Assembly: GCF_016863495.1 (NCBI RefSeq)
Contig: NZ_BOOZ01000003.1
Span: 248,001 to 312,000 of the forward strand
Reading direction: 5' to 3'
Length of the DNA: 64,000 nt
Source: Micromonospora andamanensis
GTDB taxonomy: Bacteria > Actinomycetota > Actinomycetes > Mycobacteriales > Micromonosporaceae
The position numbers and the translations under genes are program-made. The number at the start of each line of letters is the position of its first letter. Positions within the stretch are counted from its first letter, which is position 1. This document shows, piece after piece, positions 41,992 through 51,529 of the stretch. The notes below the pieces were generated by a model. It was not told the DNA's origin. It saw only the letters and a list, made by a program, of their open reading frames with translations, and made no database searches.

Positions 41992-42549
41992 TCAGGAAAC
42001 CGGTGTCAGCGGGTCCGGCTGGCTGGGCACGGCGGCCCGCTTGCGGGCCCGATGGGCGGCCACGTGCGAGCGGGTGGCGCAGCGCTCCGAGCAGAACCGC
42101 CGGCAGCAGTTGGACGAGGTGTCCAGGTACACGTTGCCGCAGCGGTCGTCGGCGCAGACACCGAACCGGGCGCTGCCGTACTCGCACAGCCAGACCGACA
42201 GGCCCCACACCGCGCCGGCGAGGTACTCCGAGCTGACCGAGGCGCCCCGGCTCGTCACGTGCATGTGCCAGTCGCTGGAGTCGTGCCCCGAGATGCGCGG
42301 CTGCACCGGGAACGTCTCCAGCAGCGAGTTCAGCTCGCTCACGGCCTGGGCGTCCCGCCCCGAGGTGCCGTACGCGAAGACGTCACGCAGCCGCTTCTGG
42401 GCGCGCCGGAAGGTTGGCAGATCCCGCTCCGCGACCTCCTCGCGCATCCACTCCTGGTCGTCGCAGAAGAGGGCGCGCAGATCGTCGAGGTCGTCCAGTC
42501 GCGCGTTGACGAGGTCAACCCCGGTCCGGGCGTACGCGTCGAAGTCCAC
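41992..42549 (-). CDS. CGNR zinc-finger protein
   Basis: A 185-residue protein with an N-terminal ABATE-like stress-sensing region and a C-terminal CGNR zinc finger: CADDRCGNVYLD, then CCRRFCSERCATRSHVAAHR. The Cys pattern would bind one zinc, and the basic end suggests nucleic-acid binding. Such proteins are presumed transcription regulators. The GTG start lies six bases after a minus-strand TACGGT -10 box (42556-42561), so it is transcribed separately from the upstream ATP-grasp gene despite the 18-bp gap. Confidence 0.8.
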   Translation of the reverse strand: MDFDAYARTGVDLVNARLDDLDDLRALFCDDQEWMREEVAERDLPTFRRAQKRLRDVFAYGTSGRDAQAVSELNSLLETFPVQPRISGHDSSDWHMHVTSRGASVSSEYLAGAVWGLSVWLCEYGSARFGVCADDRCGNVYLDTSSNCCRRFCSERCATRSHVAAHRARKRAAVPSQPDPLTPVS

Positions 42550-42567
42550 GCCCCAACCGTAGACGAC

Positions 42568-43734
42568 TCATCCCGGGCGTGGCGCGTCGATGTAGTGCGG
42601 CAGGAACCGGGCGTAGCCGTCGGTGATCAGACTGGCGCTCTCCCGCAGCCCGGCACCCGCCGACTCGCCGTCGACGATCCAGCTGCCGAGCACCATGCGG
42701 TTACCGGCGAACTCGGGCAACGCCCGGAACTCCTGGTAGCAGAAGCCCTCGTCACCGTAGTCGCCCGGATTGCTGACCTCCCCGCCCGGGGTGACGATCC
42801 GCACCGCGGCACCCTCCCGACCGAGCAGCGGCTTGGCGACATACTCGGACATCCCGCGCGGTGTGTCCAGGTACGCCGGTAGCAGCAGCTCGTGCCCCGG
42901 GTACAGCTCCCACAGGACGGCCAGCAGCGCCTTGTTGGACAGCAGCAGCTTCCAGGCCGGCTCGATCCAGGTGGTCGGGGTGCCCGGGCGCACCGCCAAC
43001 GGACCGTACGGCTCGGCGAGCATCCACTCCCACGGGTAGAGCTTGAAGCAGGTGGTGACCGGGCGGTCGGCGGCGTCGACGAAGCGCCGGCCGTCCCAGC
43101 CGAGCTCCTGGATCGGCAGCAGGTCGACATCCAGCCCCGCCTGGCGGGCGGTTTCGGCCAGGTAGCCGGCGGTCATGTGGTCCTCGCCGGTCTCCTCCTC
43201 GTTCGACCAGACCACGTGCACCCGCCGGTGGTGCAGCCCGGCGCCGATCTTCGCCCAGGCGCCGACGAGTCGCTCGTGCAGGCTGTTCCACTGGTCCAGC
43301 TCCGGCCGGGTGTGCTCCAACCAGTACCACTGGATGATGCTCGCCTCGACGAGTGCGGTAGGTGTGTCGGCGTTGTACTCCAGCATCTTCGGTGGCCAGC
43401 TGCCGTCGTACCAGAGATCGAAGCGGCCGTAGAGGGTTGGTGGCGCCTCCCGCAACGAACGGGCGACCGCCTCGGCGGCCCAGTCCGGGATGCCGAACTC
43501 GGCGTACCTGTTGCGCTTCACCACGTGCTCGGCCGCGGCCAGCGACATCCGGTGCAGTTCCTCGGTCGCCTCCTCCAGGCGCAGCACCTCGTCCAGCTCG
43601 AAGGCGTACGTCGCGGTCTCGTCCCAGTACGACATCACCCCACCGTCGGGCAGGTCCGTGTCGACGTAGACCAGGCCCTGTTCGCGGATGGTGGCGTCCC
43701 AGTCGGGGCGCGGTGTGGTCGACTCGCGGCGCAC
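42568..43734 (-). CDS. Glutathionylspermidine-synthase-like ATP-grasp enzyme
   Basis: A 388-residue enzyme of the glutathionylspermidine synthase (C-terminal domain, YgiC/YjfC) family: RFDLWYDGSWPPKMLEYNAD early, EPAWKLLLSNKALLAVLWEL centrally, and KPLLGREGAAVRIV as the ATP-grasp core. The family ligates an amine to a carboxylate; the E. coli YgiC/YjfC proteins lack a known product. Mycothiol-producing actinomycetes lack glutathionylspermidine as far as I know, so the true substrate is open. The GTG start is two bases after the stop of the lipoprotein gene, so the two genes are a unit. Confidence 0.8.
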   Translation of the reverse strand: MRRESTTPRPDWDATIREQGLVYVDTDLPDGGVMSYWDETATYAFELDEVLRLEEATEELHRMSLAAAEHVVKRNRYAEFGIPDWAAEAVARSLREAPPTLYGRFDLWYDGSWPPKMLEYNADTPTALVEASIIQWYWLEHTRPELDQWNSLHERLVGAWAKIGAGLHHRRVHVVWSNEEETGEDHMTAGYLAETARQAGLDVDLLPIQELGWDGRRFVDAADRPVTTCFKLYPWEWMLAEPYGPLAVRPGTPTTWIEPAWKLLLSNKALLAVLWELYPGHELLLPAYLDTPRGMSEYVAKPLLGREGAAVRIVTPGGEVSNPGDYGDEGFCYQEFRALPEFAGNRMVLGSWIVDGESAGAGLRESASLITDGYARFLPHYIDAPRPG

Positions 43735-43736
43735 GA

Positions 43737-44045
43737 TCAGCCGCCGCAGGAGGCGAGGTGGGTGCCGAAGCCGCCGCGTTCGGGCACGGCCGCGCCGGCC
43801 GGGTCAGGCGCGACCCGGCCGCCGCTGCTCTCGGCCGCGGGTGCCGGCACCCGCATGGCCATGGCCACCGTCTCACCGCCACCGGTGGGGCCGAGGGCGC
43901 AGTCGTCATCGTCGTCGTCGGAGGTCATGTTGCAGCCGGAGAGGGCGAGCGCCAGCGCGGTGAGCGCGCCTAGCTGCACGGAGGCCGACCGGAGTCGGCG
44001 GCGGGGGCGTTGTTCCACGACATGGTTGTAACCGATGAACGCCAT
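43737..44045 (-). CDS. Small YgiB/DUF1190-like lipoprotein
   Basis: A 102-residue predicted lipoprotein: basic N-terminus, hydrophobic stretch ALTALALALSGC with lipobox LSGC at about 34-37, then an acidic MTSDDDDDDC segment. Near the C-terminus VPERGGFGTHLASCGG recalls the RGGFG end of E. coli YgiB (DUF1190), whose gene is likewise coupled to a YgiC-type ATP-grasp gene. I infer a functional pair in which the lipoprotein may be substrate or partner. Start ATG is uncertain because no clear promoter or ribosome-binding site is visible. Confidence 0.6.
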   Translation of the reverse strand: MAFIGYNHVVEQRPRRRLRSASVQLGALTALALALSGCNMTSDDDDDDCALGPTGGGETVAMAMRVPAPAAESSGGRVAPDPAGAAVPERGGFGTHLASCGG

Positions 44046-44113
44046 CCCGTCCGCCCCGGGCCCGGGACGACGGGGAACGTACCTGGCGGTCGGGTGGGCG
44101 TTACGCTCGGCTC

Positions 44114-45034
44114 ATGCTCCGTTCCGTCATCCTCGCCGCCTCCCGGTCAACCCGGGTCGAGCGGCTCGTCGCGACGGCCCCGTTCTCCCGGGACGTCGTC
44201 CGCCGGTTCGTCGCCGGCGCCAAGACCGACGACGCGTTGCGCGCGACCCGCGAACTCGTCGACGACGGTCTCGCGGTCACCCTCGACAATCTCGGTGAGG
44301 ACACCGTCACCGGTGAACAGGCCAACGCCACCCGGGACGAGTACCTCACCCTGCTGCGGATGCTCGCCGACGCGAAGCTGACCCCCGCCGCCGAGGTGAG
44401 TGTGAAGCTCTCCGCGCTCGGCCAGGCGTTCGACGAACAACTCGCCTACGACAACGCCAGGGCGATCTGCGCCGCCGCCGAGGCGGCGGGCACCACAGTC
44501 ACCCTGGACATGGAGGACCACACCACCACCGACTCGACCCTGGACATCCTGGCCAAGCTCCGCAAGGACCACCCGTCGACAGGCGCGGTGCTCCAGGCGT
44601 ACCTGCGGCGTACCGAGTCCGACTGCCGCGAGCTGGCGTCGGCCGGGTCCCGGGTTCGGCTGTGCAAGGGCGCGTACCGGGAGCCGGAGTCGGTGGCCTA
44701 CCAGTCGCCCCGCGAGGTCGACAAGTCGTACGTCCGGTGCCTCAACATCCTGATGTCCGGCGACGGCTATCCGATGCTCGCCACCCACGACCCGCGCCTG
44801 ATCGCGATCGGCGAGGACCGGGCGCGCTGGTTCGACCGTGACCCCGACCGCTTCGAGTTCCAGATGCTCTACGGCATCCGGCCGGAGGAGCAGGCCCGAC
44901 TGGTCGGCGAGGGCTACACGGTGCGCACCTACGTGCCCTACGGCGACGACTGGTACGGCTATCTGATGCGCCGTCTCGCCGAGCGTCCCGCCAACCTGGC
45001 CTTCTTCGCCCGCGCGCTCGCCTCCAGGAAGTAG
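44114..45034 (+). CDS. Proline dehydrogenase
   Basis: A 306-residue single-domain FAD-dependent proline dehydrogenase (PutA N-terminal-like TIM barrel): VSVKLSALG, VTLDMEDHTTTD, VLQAYLRRTESD, RLCKGAYREP and FEFQMLYGIR are the conserved barrel-strand motifs, and the C-terminal YLMRRLAERPAN carries the substrate-carboxylate arginines. It oxidises proline to pyrroline-5-carboxylate; the dehydrogenase for the next step is not in the window. ATG is six bases after TACGCT (44102-44107), suggesting a leaderless mRNA. Confidence 0.9.
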   Translation: MLRSVILAASRSTRVERLVATAPFSRDVVRRFVAGAKTDDALRATRELVDDGLAVTLDNLGEDTVTGEQANATRDEYLTLLRMLADAKLTPAAEVSVKLSALGQAFDEQLAYDNARAICAAAEAAGTTVTLDMEDHTTTDSTLDILAKLRKDHPSTGAVLQAYLRRTESDCRELASAGSRVRLCKGAYREPESVAYQSPREVDKSYVRCLNILMSGDGYPMLATHDPRLIAIGEDRARWFDRDPDRFEFQMLYGIRPEEQARLVGEGYTVRTYVPYGDDWYGYLMRRLAERPANLAFFARALASRK

Positions 45035-45084
45035 CTCAGTCCGTACCCGTACCGCCGACCCGGTCGGCGGTACGCGGCATCCCC

Positions 45085-45120
45085 TTGACCGAGCTGGCTA
45101 ATGTCATTAGCCTATTGGCT
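45085..45120 (+). promoter_or_regulatory. TetR-type operator on a leaderless promoter
   Basis: TTGACC (45085-45090), a 17-bp spacer and TAGCCT (45108-45113) form a near-consensus promoter whose transcript would begin at the ATG 45121. The 17-bp palindrome GGCTAATGTCATTAGCC (45096-45112) fills the spacer and covers the -10. It is the likely operator of the TetR protein encoded second in this operon. Confidence 0.75.
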
Positions 45121-45921
45121 ATGACAACTAGCTTCGTGGAGCGCGCCGGTGGCCGGATCGCGTACGAGGTGCACGGGCAGGGGCCGCTCGTGGTGCTCTC
45201 GCACGGCATGGGGGAGAACCGCCACTCGTACCGGCACCTGATTCCGCTCCTGGTGACGGCGGGCTACCGGGTGGCTTCGATCGACGTACGCGGGCACGGC
45301 GATTCCAGCACCGGCTGGCCGTCGTACGCCCCGGTGGAGGTGGGTGCCGACCTGCTCGCGGTGGTTCGCGACCTCGGCGGCGGTCCGGCGGTCCTGGTGG
45401 GTAACTCGTCAAGTGGCGCGGCAGTGGTCTTCGCCGCCACCGACGCGCCGGACCTGGTCAACGGCATCGTGCTGGTCGGCGCGTTCGTAGGTCAGCCGAA
45501 GCTCAACCCCTTCATGCGGCTGGCCCAGCACCTGGTGCTGCGCAGTCCACGGCTGTTCGGCCTGTTCCACCGCACGCTCTTCCCCGTGCACCGGCCGGCC
45601 GACGACGCGGAGTTCCGCAGGCAACTGGTGGCGGCGCTGCGCCGCCCGGGCCGGATGGCGCCCCTGCGCGGCGTGATCCACCAGGTGCAGCCGCACTGGA
45701 GCGCCCGCGCCCCGCAGGTGCGCCAGCCGGTGCTGGTGCTGATGGGCACGAAGGACCCCGACTTCCCCGACCCGGGCGCTGAGGCCCGGGCTGCCCGGCG
45801 GCTCTTTCCGGTCGCCGAGGCGAGGATGATCACCGAGGCCGGTCACTACCCGCACGCCGACCGTCCCGAGGCGACGGCGAGCGAGCTGGTCAACTTCCTG
45901 GCGGCGGCCAAGAGTGCCTAG
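45121..45921 (+). CDS. Alpha/beta hydrolase controlled by TetR regulator
   Basis: A 266-residue alpha/beta hydrolase: VVLSHGMGENRHSY oxyanion region, nucleophile in VGNSSSGAA (G-N-S-S-S-G), acid near LMGTKDPDFPDPG and His in ITEAGHYPHADRPE. The substrate is unknown; esterases or epoxide hydrolases are possible. The start follows a TAGCCT -10 by seven bases. It overlaps the TetR gene by eight bases, and a 17-bp palindrome in its promoter is the probable operator, so the gene is likely induced by a small hydrophobic compound. Confidence 0.8.
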   Translation: MTTSFVERAGGRIAYEVHGQGPLVVLSHGMGENRHSYRHLIPLLVTAGYRVASIDVRGHGDSSTGWPSYAPVEVGADLLAVVRDLGGGPAVLVGNSSSGAAVVFAATDAPDLVNGIVLVGAFVGQPKLNPFMRLAQHLVLRSPRLFGLFHRTLFPVHRPADDAEFRRQLVAALRRPGRMAPLRGVIHQVQPHWSARAPQVRQPVLVLMGTKDPDFPDPGAEARAARRLFPVAEARMITEAGHYPHADRPEATASELVNFLAAAKSA

Positions 45922-46501
45922 AGCCGGGCTCAACGCGCAGATCGTGGTACGCGAGGCGGCCCGGCTCGTCGACGAGGTCGGGTATGACCGGCTCACCCTC
46001 GCCGCACTGGCGAACCGGCTCGGCGTGGCCCTGCCCAGCCTCTACAAGCACGTCAAGGGTGCCGACGCGCTCGCGCAGCAGTTGTCCGCCCTGGCCACCG
46101 CCGAGATCGCCGACGAGATGACCACGGCCGCCGCCGGCCGCAGCGGCGAGGAGGCGCTCCGGGCCGTCGCCAACGCCTACCGCTCGTACGCCCGTCGGCA
46201 TCCCGGCCGCTACCCGGCCACCCAGCGGGTGCCGGATCCGGCGGACCCGGCCCACCTCGCCGCCGGGGAACGCGCGGTAGGCGTCGTCTACGCCATCCTG
46301 CGGGGGTACGGCATCGACGGCGACGCCGCGGTGGACGGCGTCCGGATGTTCCGGGCGGCGGTGCACGGCTTCGTCTCGCTGGAGGCGACAGGTGACTTCG
46401 GGCTGCCCCGCGAGGTCGACAGTTCCTTCGACCGCATGATCGCGGCGCTGGGCGTGGCGTTCTCGTCCTGGCCCGCATCGAGGAAGCCCGGCCCGGCCTG
46501 A
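45914..46501 (+). CDS. TetR-family repressor
   Basis: A 195-residue TetR regulator: N-terminal HTH (IVVREAARLVDEVGYDRLTL, then ALANRLGVALPSLYKHVKGA) and a ligand-binding C-terminal domain of the WHG type (FRAAVHGFVSLEATGDFGL). The GTG start overlaps the end of the hydrolase gene by eight bases. Autoregulation of the pair through GGCTAATGTCATTAGCC is the simplest model. No separate promoter is visible. Confidence 0.85.
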   Translation: MPRAGLNAQIVVREAARLVDEVGYDRLTLAALANRLGVALPSLYKHVKGADALAQQLSALATAEIADEMTTAAAGRSGEEALRAVANAYRSYARRHPGRYPATQRVPDPADPAHLAAGERAVGVVYAILRGYGIDGDAAVDGVRMFRAAVHGFVSLEATGDFGLPREVDSSFDRMIAALGVAFSSWPASRKPGPA

Positions 46502-46572
46502 ACGTACGGACCGGGACAGCGGCCGGTTGATCACCCTTTCGTCGGCACCACCGCAGGCCGTACCCTTCGCCG

Positions 46573-47982
46573 ATGAATCACGGGGGCCCTGCGGGCGACG
46601 ACCAGCCGGCGCCGACCGGTGCGGCACCGAACGAGCCGACGGCGGAGACGGCACGTTCTCCGGAGGTGGAGACGCCAGCCGCCGGTACGGTTCCTCAGCG
46701 CCGGCGTCGTAGGTGGCCACTGTGGGCCGCGGTGGTCGCGGTGGTGCTGACGCTGAGCGCCGGCGTTCCGGTGGCGCTGCTCACCGGCCGAGTGTCCGAT
46801 GTCGAGGTCGGCGAGCCGGCGACCGCCGCCTCGCCGACGGAGAACCCGACCACCGTCGCCGCCCGGCAGGTCGCCGAGCGGATCACCGCGCAGCTCGACA
46901 AGCAGGCCGCCGCGCTGCTCGGCGGCGACCGGTCAGGATTCGCCGCGATCGCGTCCCCGACCGTACGTCCTGATCTGCGTCGCCGGTTCGACGCGCTCAA
47001 GGCCCTGCGGGTCACGCACTGGCAGGGGCGCCCGAGTGGCCTGCCCACCTCGGCCGGGCGGGCGGGGGAATGGCGGGTGCCTATCGAGTTCCAGTACTGC
47101 TTCGTCGTACCGGCCTGCCAACCGAGCCCGATGGTGGTCGAGACCCGGTGGCGCGACGGCGCGGAACCCCGACTGCTCACCTTGCCGAAGTCGAAGTCGT
47201 CGGCGTATGTGAACGGCCGCTTCAACGGCCAGCCCGGCGTCCTGCCCTGGGAGGTCAGCAAGCTGGCGGTCCTGGTCGGCAAGCGGGTCATGGTGGCCAG
47301 CACCCCGGCGCACCGCAACCGGTTGCCGGGGCTGTTGAAGCGGGCCGAGGCGGCGGCGAAGGTGGCTGACACCTACGCCGTGACAGGTACGCCACCCGAC
47401 CTGTACCGCGTTTTCTACGCCGGACCGAAAGAGTGGGACCGGTGGTACGGCGGTGACCAACCGGAATGGGGTGCCGGGTACGCGGTGAACGTCGGTGGCG
47501 GTCACCACGAGGTGGTGCTGGCACCCGAGACGCTGGGCTACGGTCCCGTGCTTGACGAGTTGCTCCGCCACGAACTGGCCCACGCCGCCTCGTTGCCCGA
47601 CAAGAACTACTGGGACGACTCGGCCTGGTGGCTTATCGAAGGGCTTGCCGAGTACGCGGGGGCCGACGGTCAGCCGGTCGCCCGGTACGAGGGACTGGTG
47701 CCCACCCGACGGCTGGTGAAGGGCGACTGGGACGGCAAGCTGGACAAGCTGCTGCCCGCCGGCGACGCACCGGACGAGCAGGTGGCAGGCCACTACGGGA
47801 TCGCGTACCTCGCCTTCCGGCATCTGGTCGACCGCTTCGGTGAGGAGCGGGCGTTCGCCTTCTTCAAAGCGGTGGTGTACGACCTGCGGCTACCGGCGCA
47901 GACCACCGAGGAGATCTTCGGGGAGTCCTGGGCGAGCCTGCGCAAGGAGTGCGTCGCGTACATCCGCAAGGCCGTGCGGTGA
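46573..47982 (+). CDS. Membrane-anchored gluzincin-like metalloprotease (first of pair)
   Basis: A 469-residue protein: Pro/Ala-rich cytoplasmic N-terminus (1-47), one membrane helix (48-71, after RRRRR), then a large extracytoplasmic domain. Residues 333-337 are HELAH, and Glu356 in WWLIEGLAEY follows 18 residues after the motif, the HExxH-x18-E arrangement of gluzincins. Two Cys at 176 and 182 may form a disulfide. I do not recognise a named family. ATG is six bases after TACCCT (46561-46566). The stop overlaps the start of a close paralogue. Confidence 0.65.
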   Translation: MNHGGPAGDDQPAPTGAAPNEPTAETARSPEVETPAAGTVPQRRRRRWPLWAAVVAVVLTLSAGVPVALLTGRVSDVEVGEPATAASPTENPTTVAARQVAERITAQLDKQAAALLGGDRSGFAAIASPTVRPDLRRRFDALKALRVTHWQGRPSGLPTSAGRAGEWRVPIEFQYCFVVPACQPSPMVVETRWRDGAEPRLLTLPKSKSSAYVNGRFNGQPGVLPWEVSKLAVLVGKRVMVASTPAHRNRLPGLLKRAEAAAKVADTYAVTGTPPDLYRVFYAGPKEWDRWYGGDQPEWGAGYAVNVGGGHHEVVLAPETLGYGPVLDELLRHELAHAASLPDKNYWDDSAWWLIEGLAEYAGADGQPVARYEGLVPTRRLVKGDWDGKLDKLLPAGDAPDEQVAGHYGIAYLAFRHLVDRFGEERAFAFFKAVVYDLRLPAQTTEEIFGESWASLRKECVAYIRKAVR

Positions 47983-49325
47983 CCGGCATGACAGGTTCAG
48001 ATGTGCCTGCTGAGCCGCCGGTTCCGGCACCCGGGCGACCTCGGCGGCGTTGGGGACTGTGGGCCGCGCTGCTTGTGGTCGTGCTGCTTGTGGCGTGCAG
48101 CCTGCCGGCGGTGACGGTACTGGTGATCGGGTCCGGTCGCGAGGGCGCCGACGGAGCGTCGAGCGAGTCGGCCAACCCGACCGAGAACCCGACCACTGCG
48201 GCAGCCCGGCAGCTCGCCGAGCGGATCGGCGCGCAGCTGAACCGTCAGGCGGCCGCCCTGCTCGACGGGGACCGGGCCGGGTTTTTGGCGATCGCCGAAA
48301 CCGCAGCCGCGCGCACCGAGCTGCGCCGCCGGTACGACTCGCTCAGAGCGCTGCGGGTGGCCCGTTGGGTGGCCAGCCCGAGCGGCCTGCCCACAAGCGC
48401 GGGCGAGGCGGGCGAGTGGCGAATGCGCGTCTCGATCAACTACTGCTTCGTGACCGCCTCGTGTCAGCTGAGCCCGATGGTCGTCGACACCAGGTGGAGC
48501 GACGGTCCGGAGCCGCGGCTGCTGGAGATCGAGAGGTCGAAGCCCTTCCCGGACGTGCTCGGCCAGGCCAGCGGTCAGCCCGGCAACGTGCCCTGGGAGA
48601 TCAGCGAGTTGACAGTGGTGGTGGGCAAACGAACACTCGTGGCGACCGTACGGGAGCATCGCGAGCTGCTGCCGATCCTGCTGCTGCAGGCCGAGGCGGC
48701 AGCCAGGGTGGCCGATCGGTACGCGGTGGACGACACGCCGCCGGACAGGTACCGGGTCTTCTATGCCGGCAAGAAGGAATGGCAGAGCTGGTACGGCGGC
48801 GAACAGCCCGAATGGGGGATCGGTACGGCGATAAGCATCGGCGGCGGTCACCACGAGGTGGTACTCGGGCCGGACAGCCTGTACTACGGCCCCTACCTCG
48901 ACCAGGTGCTCCGGCACGAGTTCACCCACGCGGCGACGATGCACGACGGCTACTGGGAGGATTCGGCCTGGTGGCTGGTTGACGGGTTGGCCGAGTACGC
49001 GGCGGCGAACGGGCAACCTATCGCCCAGTACCCGGCGCTCGCCGAAACCCGGCGGCTGGTGCGTGGCGACTGGGACGGCAGGTTCGACGACCTCTACCCC
49101 ACCGAGGAGTTCTCGGACGAGGAGGTGAACGGAACCTACGGCATCGCGTATCTCGCGGTGGGGTACTTCATGGAGCGGTTCGGTACTGAGCGGCTGCTCC
49201 CCTTCTTCAAAGCCGTGGTGCACCAAGGCCGTCGACCAGCGCAGACCTCCGAGGAACTCCTGGGCGTGCCCTGGTCCGAGCTGCACGAGGAGTGCGTCGC
49301 GCACATCCGCGCGGCCGTGGGTTGA
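47979..49325 (+). CDS. Membrane-anchored gluzincin-like protein (second of pair)
   Basis: A 448-residue paralogue of the preceding protein with the same layout: short Pro-rich cytoplasmic head, one helix, extracytoplasmic domain. The zinc motif is HEFTH (residues 313-317 from the GTG start). The third-ligand position reads WWLVDGLAEY, so the Glu of the first copy is Asp335 here and is one residue closer. It may be catalytically altered. The GTG start overlaps the previous stop (GTGA); ATG 47988 is an alternative. Tandem duplication is evident from the shared DSAWWL and WDG segments. Confidence 0.65.
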   Translation: MTGMTGSDVPAEPPVPAPGRPRRRWGLWAALLVVVLLVACSLPAVTVLVIGSGREGADGASSESANPTENPTTAAARQLAERIGAQLNRQAAALLDGDRAGFLAIAETAAARTELRRRYDSLRALRVARWVASPSGLPTSAGEAGEWRMRVSINYCFVTASCQLSPMVVDTRWSDGPEPRLLEIERSKPFPDVLGQASGQPGNVPWEISELTVVVGKRTLVATVREHRELLPILLLQAEAAARVADRYAVDDTPPDRYRVFYAGKKEWQSWYGGEQPEWGIGTAISIGGGHHEVVLGPDSLYYGPYLDQVLRHEFTHAATMHDGYWEDSAWWLVDGLAEYAAANGQPIAQYPALAETRRLVRGDWDGRFDDLYPTEEFSDEEVNGTYGIAYLAVGYFMERFGTERLLPFFKAVVHQGRRPAQTSEELLGVPWSELHEECVAHIRAAVG

Positions 49326-49376
49326 CCTGGTGCCCTGGTCGGGGCGACATCGACAAGGGCTCGTAGCATGTGTCCC

Positions 49377-50752
49377 GTGCGCCGCTCCGACTCGCCGCGG
49401 CTGCCAGCCACGCGGCTCCGCCTGCTCACCGTCCTGCTCGCCGTCACCGTACTGACCCTCACCACCGCCGCCTCCTGCGGTGGCGACGAACCGTCGATCA
49501 CGCTCGCCGCAGCGGCCCGAGCCGCCGTGGCCGAGGAGATCGATGCCCCCGCCACAGTCGTCGCCCGGGCGGCGGCGACCCTCACCGCACCGGCCGACGG
49601 CACGCTGGCCCGCCTCCGGGTGGAGCCGGGTCAGCGGGTCAAGCGCGGCCAGGTGCTCGCGGTGATCAGCTCGCCGTCGGCCCGGGAACGGCTCCGCCAG
49701 GCGCGTACCGCGCTGAACGCCGCGAAGCGCGCCGGTGGTGGCGGTGGCGGCGGCGACCTCGCCGGTTCGCTGCGCGGCACCGACCGCGCGGCCGAGCAGA
49801 CGCACGCCGCCGCCCGCGCCGCAGCCGCGAAGATCAGTGACCCGGAGTTGCGGAAGGCGCTGCTCACCCAGGTCGAGGCGGCACAGCGACGGTACGACTC
49901 GGCGGCCCGGGCCGCCGACCGGGCGGTACGGGAGGTGCAACGCGGTGTCCGGAACCTGAACTCCGCCGTCAGCGCGCTCGCCACCGCCCAGCGACTTCAG
50001 GCCCAGCAGGCGTACGACCTGGCCAAGGCGAATGTCGACGCGTTGACTCTGCGTGCCCCGATCGCCGGGGTGGTGCAACCGGGTGGCGTCAGCACCGGCG
50101 CTGGTTCGGCGGGGGCGCTCGCCGGGCTGCTCGAATCGGGCGGTATGCCGTCGGGGATCGGTGCGGAGAGCCTCGGCGCGCCCGCTGGCCCGCCGCCGGG
50201 CGTGGACAGTGCGGTCCCGGTGGGTGGCCGGGTCACCGCTGGCACACCGGTGCTGACCGTGGTGGACAACCGCGAGCTGGGTCTGCTCGCCGAGGTCGAC
50301 GAGACGGACGTGCTGCTGGTCCGGCCCGGGCTGACCGGCACCGTCGAACTGGACGCCGTCACCGGTGCCAGCTACGTGGCCACGGTCCGTTCGATCGACG
50401 TGCTGCCCAGCACGTCGGCCCGGGGTGGGGTGAGTTACCGGGTACGACTCTCCCTCGGCGCCGGCAGCTTCGGTGAGGCCGAGCCCGCGCCCACCCCGCG
50501 CCCCGGGATGAACGCGGTGCTGCGACTGCGGGTCCGGGAGGAGGCGGACGCGGTGACCGTGCCGGCGTCGGCGCTCATCTCGGTCGACGGGCGGGACACC
50601 GTGTGGCTGGTCCGTGACGGTCGGGCCGACCGGGCGGTGGTCACCGTCGGCGTGCAGGGCCAGGACCTGGTGCAGATCGTCGACGGGGTACAGGCCGGCG
50701 ACCGGATCGTCATCCGGGGCACCGACCAGGTCCGCGAGGGCCAGGAGATCGG

Positions 50753-50756
<4 letters not shown>
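49377..50756 (+). CDS. MacA-like periplasmic adaptor protein of ABC exporter
   Basis: A 459-residue HlyD/MacA-type adaptor. The N-terminus is hydrophobic with LTTAASC, a possible lipobox or signal. Then come a biotinyl-lipoyl-like half motif (APADGTLARLRVEPGQRVKR), an Ala-rich coiled-coil hairpin (about 105-215) containing a run of seven glycines, the second lipoyl half (LTLRAPIAGVV), and beta-barrel domains. GTG 49377 is preferred because TAGCAT (49364-49369) ends seven bases upstream. It overlaps the ATPase gene as GTGA. Confidence 0.8.
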
Positions 50757-51525
<769 letters not shown>

Positions 51526-51529
<4 letters not shown>

